From Nonomuraea jiangxiensis (GTDB lineage Bacteria; Actinomycetota; Actinomycetes; Streptosporangiales; Streptosporangiaceae), in contig NZ_FNDJ01000010.1 of the NCBI RefSeq assembly GCF_900099965.1, forward strand, positions 248,001-312,000: DNA of 64,000 nt, read 5' to 3'. Within the stretch, counting starts at the first letter, position 1. Each line of letters begins with the position of its first letter. Both the position numbers and the translations under genes were made by a program. Below the pieces are notes generated by a model, which saw only the letters and a list, made by a program, of their open reading frames with translations, was not told the origin of the DNA and did not search any database. Below are positions 1 to 7,144 of this stretch, one piece after another.

Positions 1-1048
1 CGGTCTGGCCGTCGGCACGCAGCAGCAGGGCCGGGGGATGGCCGCCGGAGGCGAGGCGGATGGTGATGCAGCCGGGATCGGCGGCGGGTTCGGCGATGCC
101 GACGATGGCGGTGCAGTAGCGGGGGTCGCCGTCGGCGGCGTACCGCTCGTGCAGGACCGCGTTCAGGGTGGTCAGGGCGGTGGCCGGCTCCGGGTCGAGC
201 AGGGCGGCGGCCCGCAGGGTGTAGCGGGTCAGGGAGGTGACGGCGGCCGCTTGTGGCCCCTTGCCGCTCACGTCGCCGAGAAAGAACGCCCACCGGCGCT
301 CGTCGAGGCGGAACAGGTCGTAGAAGTCACCGCCCAGCCGCACGGGAGAGGCGGTGTGGTAGTGGACAGCCGTCTCCAGCCCCGGCACGACGGGCAGTGA
401 GGTGGGCACGAGCGCCTGCTGCAGTGCGGCGAGCGCGTCGGCCAGCTCGGCACGGTCGGCTTCTGCCTGCCGGCGCGCCCGCTCGGCCTCGGCGCGGGCC
501 CTCTCGGCCTCGGCGCGCGCCTGCTCGGCTTCGGCGCGGGCCTGCTCGGCCTCGTGACGGCGGCGCAGCAGCTCCTGTTCGTAGGCGCGGCGGTCGGAGG
601 CGTCGAAGACGGTGGTACGGACGAGCAGCGGCTCCCCTTCGCTGCCGTGCTTGATCACGGAGGAGACCAGCACCGGCAGCCGTCCGCCCCCGGCGGTCGT
701 CATCTCCAGGGCGATGCCGTGCAGTTCGCCCCGCATCCGCAGCAGTGGCGCGAAATGGGTCTCGTGATACAGCTTGCCGCCGACGGTGAGCAGGTCGGCA
801 AAACGCATCCGCGCCACCACGGCCTCACGCCGCAGGCCGAGCCAGTCCAGCAACGTGGCGTTGATCTTGGCGATCGTGCCGTCCAGCATGGTCGACAGAT
901 AGCCGCAGGGCGCCGACTCGTACAGCTCCTCGGCGCTGTCTTCGAGCAGTACGGTGAAGGCCGCGTCCAGCTCGGCGTCCTGCTCGGTCCCATGCCTGGC
1001 TTCGTTCTCGCCCAAGGTCGACTCCGGTTCCTCGCCCGTCAGGCACAT
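1..1048 (-). CDS. PAS-PP2C serine phosphatase (RsbP/RsbU type), partial
   Basis: This gene runs off the left edge, so its C-terminus is missing. The start is an ATG at 1048 that overlaps the TGA of the upstream rsbQ gene, implying translational coupling. Visible parts in order are a PAS domain (about residues 35-150), a charged coiled coil (about 160-200) built from repeated RAEAEQA-like heptads, and a PP2C/SpoIIE phosphatase domain with the metal-binding motifs GGDFYD and GDVSGKG. In Bacillus subtilis, RsbP of this architecture dephosphorylates the STAS protein RsbV under energy stress when activated by RsbQ. The same role here, acting on the nearby STAS proteins, is inferred from architecture and neighbours. 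Confidence 0.9.
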   Translation of the reverse strand, partial: MCLTGEEPESTLGENEARHGTEQDAELDAAFTVLLEDSAEELYESAPCGYLSTMLDGTIAKINATLLDWLGLRREAVVARMRFADLLTVGGKLYHETHFAPLLRMRGELHGIALEMTTAGGGRLPVLVSSVIKHGSEGEPLLVRTTVFDASDRRAYEQELLRRRHEAEQARAEAEQARAEAERARAEAERARRQAEADRAELADALAALQQALVPTSLPVVPGLETAVHYHTASPVRLGGDFYDLFRLDERRWAFFLGDVSGKGPQAAAVTSLTRYTLRAAALLDPEPATALTTLNAVLHERYAADGDPRYCTAIVGIAEPAADPGCITIRLASGGHPPALLLRADGQT

Positions 1049-1860
1049 CATCGCAACGCGCTCAGGAAGTCGAGAACCGCCTGGGATGTGGCCTCGGGAG
1101 CGCTCAGCTGCGGGCAGTGCCCGGTGGCCGCCAGGGTGACCAGGCGGGAAGACGGGATCGCGGCATGCACGTACGCCCCCACCTCGCGGGGCGCGATGAC
1201 GTCCTGCGAGCACTCCAGCACCAAGGTCGGTACGGTCACACTCTTGAGGTCGTTCCTGCTGTCGGACAAGAACGTCGTACGGGCGAAAACCCGGGCGATG
1301 TCCGGGTCGGTGGCGCAGAAGCTGTTGGTCAGCTCCTGCCCCAGCTTCGGCCGCTCCGGATTGCCCATGATCACCGGTGCCATGGCCGAGGACCAGCCCA
1401 GATAGTTCGACTCCAAGGAGACCAGCAACTCGTCGATATCGGCTGCGGTGAAGCCGCCGCGATAGCCGTCCTCGTCGATGTAGCACGGCGAGGGCGCCAC
1501 CATCACCAGCGCTCCGATCCTGTCCGGCACCAGCTGCGCGGCCAGGACACCGACCATGGCACTGACCGAGTGCCCCACGAACGTCACCCGCTCAAGGTCC
1601 AACCCCTCGCAGACCTCCGCCACGTCACGGGCGTAGCCCTCCAGCGAGGAATAACGCTGCCGGCTCCACGCGGACAGATCGGAGCCGCCACAACCGACGT
1701 AGTCGAACAGCACCACCCGATGCTCGCGGGCCAGGGCCGGCACGGTCAGGCGCCACATGTTCTGGTCGCAGCCGAACCCGTGCGCCAGCACCACCACCGG
1801 CCCATCGGCCCGGCCGGTGATCGTGATGTTGTTCCTGCGCCGCACGTCCATGGCCGCCAT
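1048..1860 (-). CDS. rsbQ: RsbQ-like alpha/beta hydrolase, activator of the PAS phosphatase
   Basis: This is a 270-residue alpha/beta hydrolase closely resembling B. subtilis RsbQ: it shares the blocks GFGCDQ, LFDYVG and GHSVSA. The expected catalytic triad is Ser98, Asp220 and His248. Known RsbQ binds and activates the PAS-PP2C phosphatase RsbP, probably by supplying a small hydrophobic ligand. The next gene downstream is exactly such a phosphatase, with overlapping stop and start codons. The start at 1860 was chosen because GGAGAG lies 8 bases upstream; the open frame continues further but without a better ribosome site. Confidence 0.92.
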   Translation of the reverse strand: MAAMDVRRRNNITITGRADGPVVVLAHGFGCDQNMWRLTVPALAREHRVVLFDYVGCGGSDLSAWSRQRYSSLEGYARDVAEVCEGLDLERVTFVGHSVSAMVGVLAAQLVPDRIGALVMVAPSPCYIDEDGYRGGFTAADIDELLVSLESNYLGWSSAMAPVIMGNPERPKLGQELTNSFCATDPDIARVFARTTFLSDSRNDLKSVTVPTLVLECSQDVIAPREVGAYVHAAIPSSRLVTLAATGHCPQLSAPEATSQAVLDFLSALR

Positions 1861-2222
1861 ACTGCCGTCTCTCCTGACATGTCCGGTAACCCGGCTGATT
1901 GTCCCCTGTGTACAGATCTGGAAGCCGCTACCCGGTGAGGAACGCGAGCCACATCTCGAATAGGGCACTGTGGTTCCGGCGATCCGGCCACGGTCGAGCG
2001 GCACACCGGACGGGGTCGTTCTCCGGCCCGGCAGCGCTTTTGTCCTTACATGGCCACCCGTCAGGTGCTGACTTGCTTTTCGCCAAGGCATAGAGTCGGC
2101 CGCAACACGGCAGCAACGTGTGGGAGAGATGTGGCACTTGCTTACCTGCCCGGAGAGCTGACCACAAGACATTCGTCCGCTTCTTCGCTCGCCTGCCGGC
2201 GATTGTCGGGTGGAGGCCGTCA
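1861..2222. other. Divergent intergenic region between rsbQ and a STAS gene
   Basis: These 362 bases separate the divergent rsbQ and STAS genes and must hold both promoters. I see no convincing coding sequence on either strand. GGAGAG precedes rsbQ and GGAGG precedes the STAS gene. No clear sigma-B-like promoter could be assigned by eye. Confidence 0.5.
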
Positions 2223-2576
2223 ATGGAGATGTCGCCGCTCCAGTTGCAGATTCGGGAGCTGCCTGACTGCGATGTGATTCACCTGGGCGGTGAGCTGGAT
2301 CTGTTCAGCCACGCCGGCCTGAGATGGGCCTGCACCGACCTGCTCCAGCGCCATCACACCAAGATCGTCATCGACGCGACCCGCCTGGACTTCTGCGACT
2401 GCGCCGGACTGAACATCCTGATCAACGCCCAGCGCGAGGCTGAGCGCCAGGGCGGTTTCCTTCGCCTGATCGGGGTGCACGGCCAACTTGCCCGGCTGCT
2501 GACCGTCGCCGCGCTCATCGACCAGTTCCCCCCGTACGCCGACTTACGACAGGCGCGCGGGCTGAGCACGCGATGA
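2223..2576 (+). CDS. STAS-domain anti-sigma factor antagonist with Cys at the phosphosite
   Basis: This 117-residue protein is a single STAS domain (RsbV/SpoIIAA fold). Such proteins bind the RsbW-type kinase and release a sigma factor when dephosphorylated. The start at 2223 follows GGAGG by 6 bases. The loop that normally reads D-S-x-G reads D59-C60-A-G, so the phosphorylatable serine is replaced by cysteine. The protein may therefore bind constitutively, be redox-sensitive, or serve a non-switch role; these are inferences. It is divergent from rsbQ and part of the 1-4.1 kb stress module. Confidence 0.88.
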   Translation: MEMSPLQLQIRELPDCDVIHLGGELDLFSHAGLRWACTDLLQRHHTKIVIDATRLDFCDCAGLNILINAQREAERQGGFLRLIGVHGQLARLLTVAALIDQFPPYADLRQARGLSTR

Positions 2577-2616
2577 GCTCGGCACCCAGCGCGTGGGCAT
2601 CGCACGCGATGGGTGG

Positions 2617-3024
2617 TCAGCCGGACCCGGGCTGCCGGTCCGGCTCACATCGACCACGCCTTGACGGCCCGTGATGGCGCGATGCCGAAATGGCGGCACT
2701 GGCCTGCCGCACGTCGGGGTGGATGTTCAGGGCCCAGTGAATGCCGGCGAGTTCCAGTACGCGTAGGGGCATGGGGTGGACAGCGGCCAGGTGCAGGTCG
2801 GCGCCGTGGCGGTGGGTGAAGTCATGCGTGTGCAGCAGCGCGAGCAGGCCGTGGCTGTCCATGAAGGTCATGGCGCTGAGATCGAGCACCACGTGCTCGC
2901 CAGGCCGGCAATGGTCGATGATGTAGGTTTCCAGCTGGCCGGCGTTGGTCGCGTCCACCTCGCCGCTCACGACGATCAGCACCCCACCCGGCAAAGGCCG
3001 GTTGTTCAGAATTAGCCCCGCCAT
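2617..3024 (-). CDS. STAS-domain anti-sigma factor antagonist (copy 1 of a tandem pair)
   Basis: This 135-residue STAS protein keeps the canonical phosphosite (MTFMDSHG, Ser57), so it can be controlled by a kinase/phosphatase pair. The start at 3024 has GGAGG five bases upstream. It is closely related to the next gene, at 3175-3555: both share GEVDATNA, RPGEHVVL and PLRVLELA. The duplication includes a 56-base stretch upstream of each gene. It lies between the PAS phosphatase/RsbQ pair and an RsbW-type kinase, the expected partners. Confidence 0.9.
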   Translation of the reverse strand: MAGLILNNRPLPGGVLIVVSGEVDATNAGQLETYIIDHCRPGEHVVLDLSAMTFMDSHGLLALLHTHDFTHRHGADLHLAAVHPMPLRVLELAGIHWALNIHPDVRQASAAISASRHHGPSRRGRCEPDRQPGSG

Positions 3025-3092
3025 GCGGACCTCCACCAAACATTCGGCGGGCCGATCGCGCTGAGGGCTGGGCCGAACTCCGGTCATCAGCG

Positions 3093-3148
3093 CGGCTGCC
3101 TTGAATGGTGAGCCTCGCCGTCGCCGTTGTCAGCAGCCGGAACGGTTA
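3093..3148. repeat. Direct repeat copy A upstream of STAS gene 2617-3024
   Basis: This 56-base block is nearly identical to 3625-3680, with only a handful of differences. It lies about 70 bases upstream of the STAS start codon, the same offset as in the other copy. It probably contains the duplicated promoter or operator. A possible -35 (CTGACA on the minus strand) is present in both copies. Confidence 0.75.
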
Positions 3149-3174
3149 GAGCATCGGCACCGCGCGGCCAGGGC

Positions 3175-3555
3175 TCACACCTGCCCACGCTCCGACGGCC
3201 GGCGGTCTTGTGGCGCCGAGATGGCGTCGATGGCCTGCTGGACATCCGCGTGGATGTTCAGGGCACAGTGCACGCTGGCCAGCTCCAGCACGCGCAACGG
3301 AACCTCCTGAACCGCGGCCAGGTGCAACTGGGCGCCGTGACGCCGGGTGAAGGCCTCCGTACGCAGCAGCACGGCCAAGCCGCGGCAGTCCAGGAAGGTC
3401 ATCGCGCCGAGATAGAGCACCACGTGCTCGCCTGGCCGACACCTGGCCTGGAGGAAGCTTTCCAACTGCTCGGCGTTGGTCGCGTCCACCTCTCCCTCCA
3501 CGGCTACGAGCACCACGTCCAGTAGGCGCCAGGCATCCAGTACCAGACCCATCAT
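3175..3555 (-). CDS. STAS-domain anti-sigma factor antagonist (copy 2, Cys at phosphosite)
   Basis: This 126-residue STAS protein is a paralogue of the gene at 2617-3024, clearly from a tandem duplication. Here the phosphosite reads MTFLDCRG, with Cys57 where its twin has Ser57. It cannot be serine-phosphorylated in the standard way. GGAGG lies five bases before the ATG at 3555; a second ATG follows immediately. The pair thus consists of one switchable and one apparently non-switchable copy. Confidence 0.88.
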   Translation of the reverse strand: MMGLVLDAWRLLDVVLVAVEGEVDATNAEQLESFLQARCRPGEHVVLYLGAMTFLDCRGLAVLLRTEAFTRRHGAQLHLAAVQEVPLRVLELASVHCALNIHADVQQAIDAISAPQDRRPSERGQV

Positions 3556-3624
3556 GCAGACCTCCACCGACATGAGCGGACCGACGAGCTGACGGCCTAT
3601 GCCGGACTCACGGGCCTGGGCGCT

Positions 3625-3680
3625 CGGCTGCCTTGAATGGTGAGCCGCGCCGCCGCCGTTGTCAGCAGTCCGGACGGTTA
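3625..3680. repeat. Direct repeat copy B upstream of STAS gene 3175-3555
   Basis: This is the second copy of the 56-base block at 3093-3148, placed 532 bases away and again about 70 bases from a STAS start codon. It begins with CGGCTGCCTTGAATGGTGAG in both copies. It marks the end of the duplicated unit. Confidence 0.75.
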
Positions 3681-3698
3681 CTGTACAGATACAGCTCG

Positions 3699-4100
3699 CT
3701 ACCTTGAGTCGGCGGACAGGTACATGCGCAGCCGGACCACGCCGCGCCCCGGCCGGCTGTCGATGGTCAACTCGTCACAAGCCTGTCGCATCAGCCACAG
3801 GCCATTGCCCGAAGCGCCGGACCAGGACGGCTGGTCGGGGAGGTGGTCGGCCGACAACCGTCCGCAGATGTCGATGACGTGCACGGTGATCGAGTCCTGG
3901 TCGTGCCGGAAGTACACACAGCCTCGGCCGCCACCGTGCTCCAGCACGTTGAGGGCCGCCTCGTGGACCGCGATGACCAAGTCGTCGGCCCGGCGCGATG
4001 TCAGCCCGGCCCGGCAGGCGGCAAGCCGCACCCGGGCGCGTAAGGCACTCAGCTCCCAGTCGATCGGCCAGCACCGCTCTTGCAGGAGATTGTCGTTCAC
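3699..4100 (-). CDS. RsbW-type anti-sigma factor / serine kinase (HATPase_c_2)
   Basis: This 133-residue protein has the GHKL ATPase fold used by RsbW and SpoIIAB kinases. The N-box is visible (E47, N51, H55 in EAALNVLEHG), followed by a G1-like D77-I-C-G and a G2 loop (GNGLWLM). Family members bind a sigma factor and phosphorylate STAS antagonists. It lies upstream of the STAS pair in the same direction, so it is their likely kinase. The start is a GTG at 4100 without a strong ribosome site. No sigma factor gene is in the window, so its target is unknown. Confidence 0.85.
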   Translation of the reverse strand: MNDNLLQERCWPIDWELSALRARVRLAACRAGLTSRRADDLVIAVHEAALNVLEHGGGRGCVYFRHDQDSITVHVIDICGRLSADHLPDQPSWSGASGNGLWLMRQACDELTIDSRPGRGVVRLRMYLSADSR

Positions 4101-4434
4101 TTCACCGCGCCCGTCCGCCGAACGCCACGAGAAGAACTTCGCCCATGCCTTCGGAGCCGACTATAAGCCGAGAGCATACGCCGACCCGGCCCCGGCGCGC
4201 TGCTGCCGGAGAGTGCCCGTTCCGCCTGATGGCGCGGGCGGCGAGCCGGGCCGAACCCGCTGGCGCGATCATTCGAACACAGAAATCTATGGACACGTAG
4301 AGTGACGTGTCGGATACTCAACGTGTCAATTCTTTGCTCCCCCGGATCACTTCGCCACCATCAGCACCGGACTCGCCGGCATGCCCTGTGCTGCCCGGAG
4401 TCGTGACCCGCCGGGGCGGAATGGAAGGAACAAC
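4101..4434. other. Divergent intergenic region
   Basis: These 334 bases lie between the divergent anti-sigma kinase and a secreted protein gene. No credible gene was seen. The part near 4301-4340 is less GC-rich than its surroundings and carries two ACGTGTC motifs, so it is a plausible promoter region. GGAAGGAA near the end is the ribosome site of the secreted protein. Confidence 0.4.
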
Positions 4435-4797
4435 ATGCAGTCCAAGAGGCTCCTCGCCCTCCCCCTCACCCTCCTCGCGGCAGCGGCCCTCACCGCGACC
4501 ACCGCCACGGCCAGCCAAGCATCCACCCCCCACGCCACAGCCGCCCGCCAGGCGGCCCTACCTCCCGGTTACCAGCTCGTCGTCCTCCCCAACGCCAACG
4601 TCCCCAACTTCCAGCGCCGCACCGTCTACTGCCCCGGCAACAAGAAGGTCCTCGGCGGCGGCGCCGAAGCCCGCGGCAACCGGGCCATCCTCGTCGGATC
4701 CTTCCCCACCGACGACGGACGCGGCTGGATCGGCCTAGGCCGCCAGGACGGTTACAACGACGTCGGCATCAGCGTCTTCGCCATCTGCGCGGACTAA
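4435..4797 (+). CDS. Small secreted protein of unknown function
   Basis: This 120-residue protein has a clear Sec signal peptide (KR, then a long Ala/Leu/Thr core ending near TASQAS, about residue 28). The mature part contains two cysteines, in VYCPGNKK and FAICAD, likely forming a disulfide. The CPGNKKVLGGGAE motif is common in small secreted actinobacterial proteins of unknown role. GGAAGGAA precedes the ATG and a strong hairpin terminator follows the stop. I do not assign a function. Confidence 0.85.
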   Translation: MQSKRLLALPLTLLAAAALTATTATASQASTPHATAARQAALPPGYQLVVLPNANVPNFQRRTVYCPGNKKVLGGGAEARGNRAILVGSFPTDDGRGWIGLGRQDGYNDVGISVFAICAD

Positions 4798-4807
4798 CCG
4801 CCAACCC

Positions 4808-4830
4808 GCCCGCCCCAGCCCGGGGCGGGC
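4808..4830 (+). terminator. Rho-independent-like hairpin after the secreted protein
   Basis: A 9-bp GC-rich stem (GCCCGCCCC paired with GGGGCGGGC) with a 5-base loop starts 11 bases after the stop codon. It lacks a U-tract, as is common in actinomycetes. Confidence 0.7.
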
Positions 4831-4962
4831 GCACGCAACCCCCGCCACGGCACCCCCCACGACCAGGCGCCGAACCCCTTCAGGAGGACCCCCGAGTCGT
4901 CTCACTCCCGTGTTGACGTGCTCAGCGGGATGAGGTGGCGCCGGTGATGCTCCGGGGCGCGG

Positions 4963-5427
4963 TCAGGTGGCGTCACCCAGTTGTTGGGCCATCCGCTCCA
5001 GACCACCCTTGATGAGCTGCCCGTACTCGTCGTCGCCCAGCGCGTCGACCTTGCTTCGCGCCTGCTGGAGGTGCTCGCGGGCGCGGTCGAGATCGCCCAG
5101 CTTGCGATAGCACTCGCACAGGTTGAGGTGCAACGACGGGTACAGTCCGGCCACGGAAAGCGTCACCCCGGCTTCGGCCACCCGCTCATCGGTGATCAGG
5201 GCGACGGCGTCAAGCGCTCGCAGGTCCCACATCAGCTCCTGGTCCACGTCGTCCTGCACGTCGGCCATCGAGTGCGCAAGGACGCAAACATGCAGCGGGT
5301 CGCCCTGCTCGCCGCCGATGTCGTCCCAGATCTGCGCGAACAGGTCGCGAGCGGCCTCGCGCTGACCTTGGTGGTGATGTAACTCCACCCCCTGGCCGAT
5401 CCGGGTCATCGTTGGGTCGGTGGTCAT
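4963..5427 (-). CDS. TPR-like protein
   Basis: This 154-residue soluble protein looks like a helical tetratricopeptide-type repeat protein. Repeat-like helices are seen in the blocks QREAARDLFAQIWDD, LSVAGLYPSLHLNLCECYRK and LDRAREHLQQARSK. The start at 5427 is supported by AAGGAG six bases upstream; the open frame extends far upstream but that part is an accidental frame over the next gene. Related proteins are usually annotated as hypothetical, and a protein-binding role is the only fair guess. It lies 83 bases downstream of the fusion gene in the same direction. Confidence 0.82.
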   Translation of the reverse strand: MTTDPTMTRIGQGVELHHHQGQREAARDLFAQIWDDIGGEQGDPLHVCVLAHSMADVQDDVDQELMWDLRALDAVALITDERVAEAGVTLSVAGLYPSLHLNLCECYRKLGDLDRAREHLQQARSKVDALGDDEYGQLIKGGLERMAQQLGDAT

Positions 5428-5510
5428 CGGCGGCTCCTTCACCGTCGTGGGCGGTCTCGGCCAGCCTACTTGCCTGACGATCATCAAGCGGCTCCGTGCC
5501 GACCGCTGGC

Positions 5511-6587
5511 CTAGCTGCTTTCCGCGAGGTGCTGTTTCGCGGGAATCGCCTTGGTGAGACGGATGCTTCCGTCGTCGGCGGCGAGTGACGCCTGCTGGTA
5601 TCCCTCGCTCTGGTAGAGGTTGAGGTTCTGCCGGCTCTTGGGGCCGGTGAACAACACGATGCGGCGGCAGTCCGGCTCGACGGCGGCTTCGGCGAGGCGG
5701 AGCAGGCTGCGGCCCAGACCCTGCCCGCGATGGTCGGGTACGACGCCGAGCCGGCCGACGTGCCAGTCGGTGTCGACGCGGCGGGTCCGTACCATGCCGA
5801 GGAGCCGACCGTCCTGCCAAAGGCCCATGGTGTGCCAGGTGGTCAGCCACTGGCGTACCTGCTCCGGCGACTCCCGCAGGGCCGGGACGGCCAAGGTGTC
5901 GTTGGCCAGGGCTTCGTCCACCCAGCAGCACCGCTGCAGCACGGTGACCTGCGGGGCGTCGTCGGGCGTCAACGGTCTGACGTAGGACCCCGGCAACGGG
6001 CCGGGTCGTACCCCGGCTCGGGTGGCCTCGCGCATCGGCAGGAGGGCATGGGCGAGCCGGACCAGCTCGTCCAGGACGCCGACGGCCGCCGCGTCGAGAG
6101 CAGGGGTCGGGCGGACTTGACCGTTCTCTGTCGCGTCGGCGATGCGGATGGCGACGGTGGAGCCCAACGGCACCAGCCGCAGCGTGGTCACCACCTGCTT
6201 GGCGTGCTGGACCGAGCGCGTGCCGGCCGAGGTGTTGCCGTAGCTGACGAAGCCCATCGGCTTCCACGCCCACTCCCGGCTGAGGTAGTCCAAGGCGTTC
6301 TTCAGCGTCGCCGGCATGCCGTAGTTGTACTCCGGCGTGACGACGATGAAGCCGTCCGCCGCGTCCACGATCTCGCTCCACCGCCGGGTGTGCTCGCGCT
6401 GGTAGAGACCCGATGACGGATGCTCCTCCTCGTCGAGAAACGGCAGATCGAGGTCGCCGAGGGCAAGGGGTACGAGCTCGGCCCCGAGCTCCGCCGAACG
6501 TGGCTTGATCGTCTCGATCAACCAGTCCAGCACAGCCGGACCGAGGGCGCCGGGACGGGTGCTGCACGCCAGGACGAGGACACGCAT
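5511..6587 (-). CDS. Fusion of NAD(P)H-dependent FMN reductase and GNAT acetyltransferase
   Basis: This is a two-domain protein. Residues 1 to about 190 form a flavodoxin-like NADPH:FMN reductase: LVLACSTRPG binds FMN phosphate and PEYNYGMPATLKNALDYLS is the family signature. Residues about 205-358 form a GNAT N-acetyltransferase with the acetyl-CoA loop VVPDHRGQGLGRSLL. The two domains normally occur as separate proteins. The start is uncertain: ATGs at 6587, 6596, 6602 and 6614 are in frame, none with a good ribosome site. I chose 6587 because the reductase fold begins there. It is divergent from a MarR regulator across a perfect inverted repeat. Confidence 0.88.
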   Translation of the reverse strand: MRVLVLACSTRPGALGPAVLDWLIETIKPRSAELGAELVPLALGDLDLPFLDEEEHPSSGLYQREHTRRWSEIVDAADGFIVVTPEYNYGMPATLKNALDYLSREWAWKPMGFVSYGNTSAGTRSVQHAKQVVTTLRLVPLGSTVAIRIADATENGQVRPTPALDAAAVGVLDELVRLAHALLPMREATRAGVRPGPLPGSYVRPLTPDDAPQVTVLQRCCWVDEALANDTLAVPALRESPEQVRQWLTTWHTMGLWQDGRLLGMVRTRRVDTDWHVGRLGVVPDHRGQGLGRSLLRLAEAAVEPDCRRIVLFTGPKSRQNLNLYQSEGYQQASLAADDGSIRLTKAIPAKQHLAESS

Positions 6588-6595
6588 GGATTTCA

Positions 6596-6639
6596 TTGAC
6601 ATGTAAATGAACATAGGCGGTAGGTTGTTTACATGTCAA
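6596..6639. promoter_or_regulatory. 12-bp perfect inverted repeat between the fusion enzyme and MarR
   Basis: TTGACATGTAAA at 6596-6607 is repeated in inverted form as TTTACATGTCAA at 6628-6639, with a 20-base gap. The arms cover candidate start codons of the fusion gene and the ATG of the MarR gene. This is a likely MarR operator controlling both divergent genes, and binding there would directly block expression in both directions. Confidence 0.8.
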
Positions 6640-7103
6640 AGAAACCGTCGGACGCGGCCGTGCGCTGGCTGAACGTGGACGAAGAGCGCGCCTGGCGCGC
6701 CTTCCGCCGCATGATGATCGCCGTCCAGTCCGGCACAGCCCGAGACCTGACCATGGTGGGACTCTCCGATCCCGACTACGAGGTGCTGAGCACGCTGTCG
6801 GAGCGGCCGGGCCGCACCAGTACGTTGCGCGAACAGGCTCTCAAGATGGGCTGGTCGCGCAGCCGGCTTTCCCGGCACGCCACCCGGATGGAAGCCCGCG
6901 GTCTCATACAGCGGGCACCCGACCCCGCCGACGGCAGAGGCTGCTACCTCGTTCTCACCGAGCAGGGCCTGGACACACTCGAGAACGCCGCCCCCGCCCA
7001 CGTCGAGTCGGTGCGGCGCCACTTCGTCGACCGGCTCACCCTGGAGGACCTCGCCGCTCTCGAACGCATCGCCCGGAAATTGGAGGGAACCGCGGAGACC
7101 TGA
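6633..7103 (+). CDS. MarR-family transcriptional regulator
   Basis: This 156-residue winged-helix regulator has the MarR pattern: recognition helix around MGWSRSRLSRHATRMEARG, and a wing with DPADGRGCYLVLTEQG. It is transcribed divergently from the FMN reductase-GNAT fusion and its ATG sits inside one arm of the inverted repeat. It most likely represses itself and the fusion gene and responds to a small molecule. A weak GGTAGG lies 8 bases upstream of the ATG. Confidence 0.92.
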   Translation: MSKKPSDAAVRWLNVDEERAWRAFRRMMIAVQSGTARDLTMVGLSDPDYEVLSTLSERPGRTSTLREQALKMGWSRSRLSRHATRMEARGLIQRAPDPADGRGCYLVLTEQGLDTLENAAPAHVESVRRHFVDRLTLEDLAALERIARKLEGTAET

Positions 7104-7144
7104 CGGCCCTCGAACGCGCCGGCAAACCCGGCCCCTCCCGAGAC

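Noticed and set aside
4963-6639. A 558-codon frame joining the TPR protein to DNA opposite its neighbour
   Set aside because: The N-terminal 400 codons are an out-of-frame reading of the flavin-reductase/GNAT gene. A ribosome site at 5427 marks the true start.
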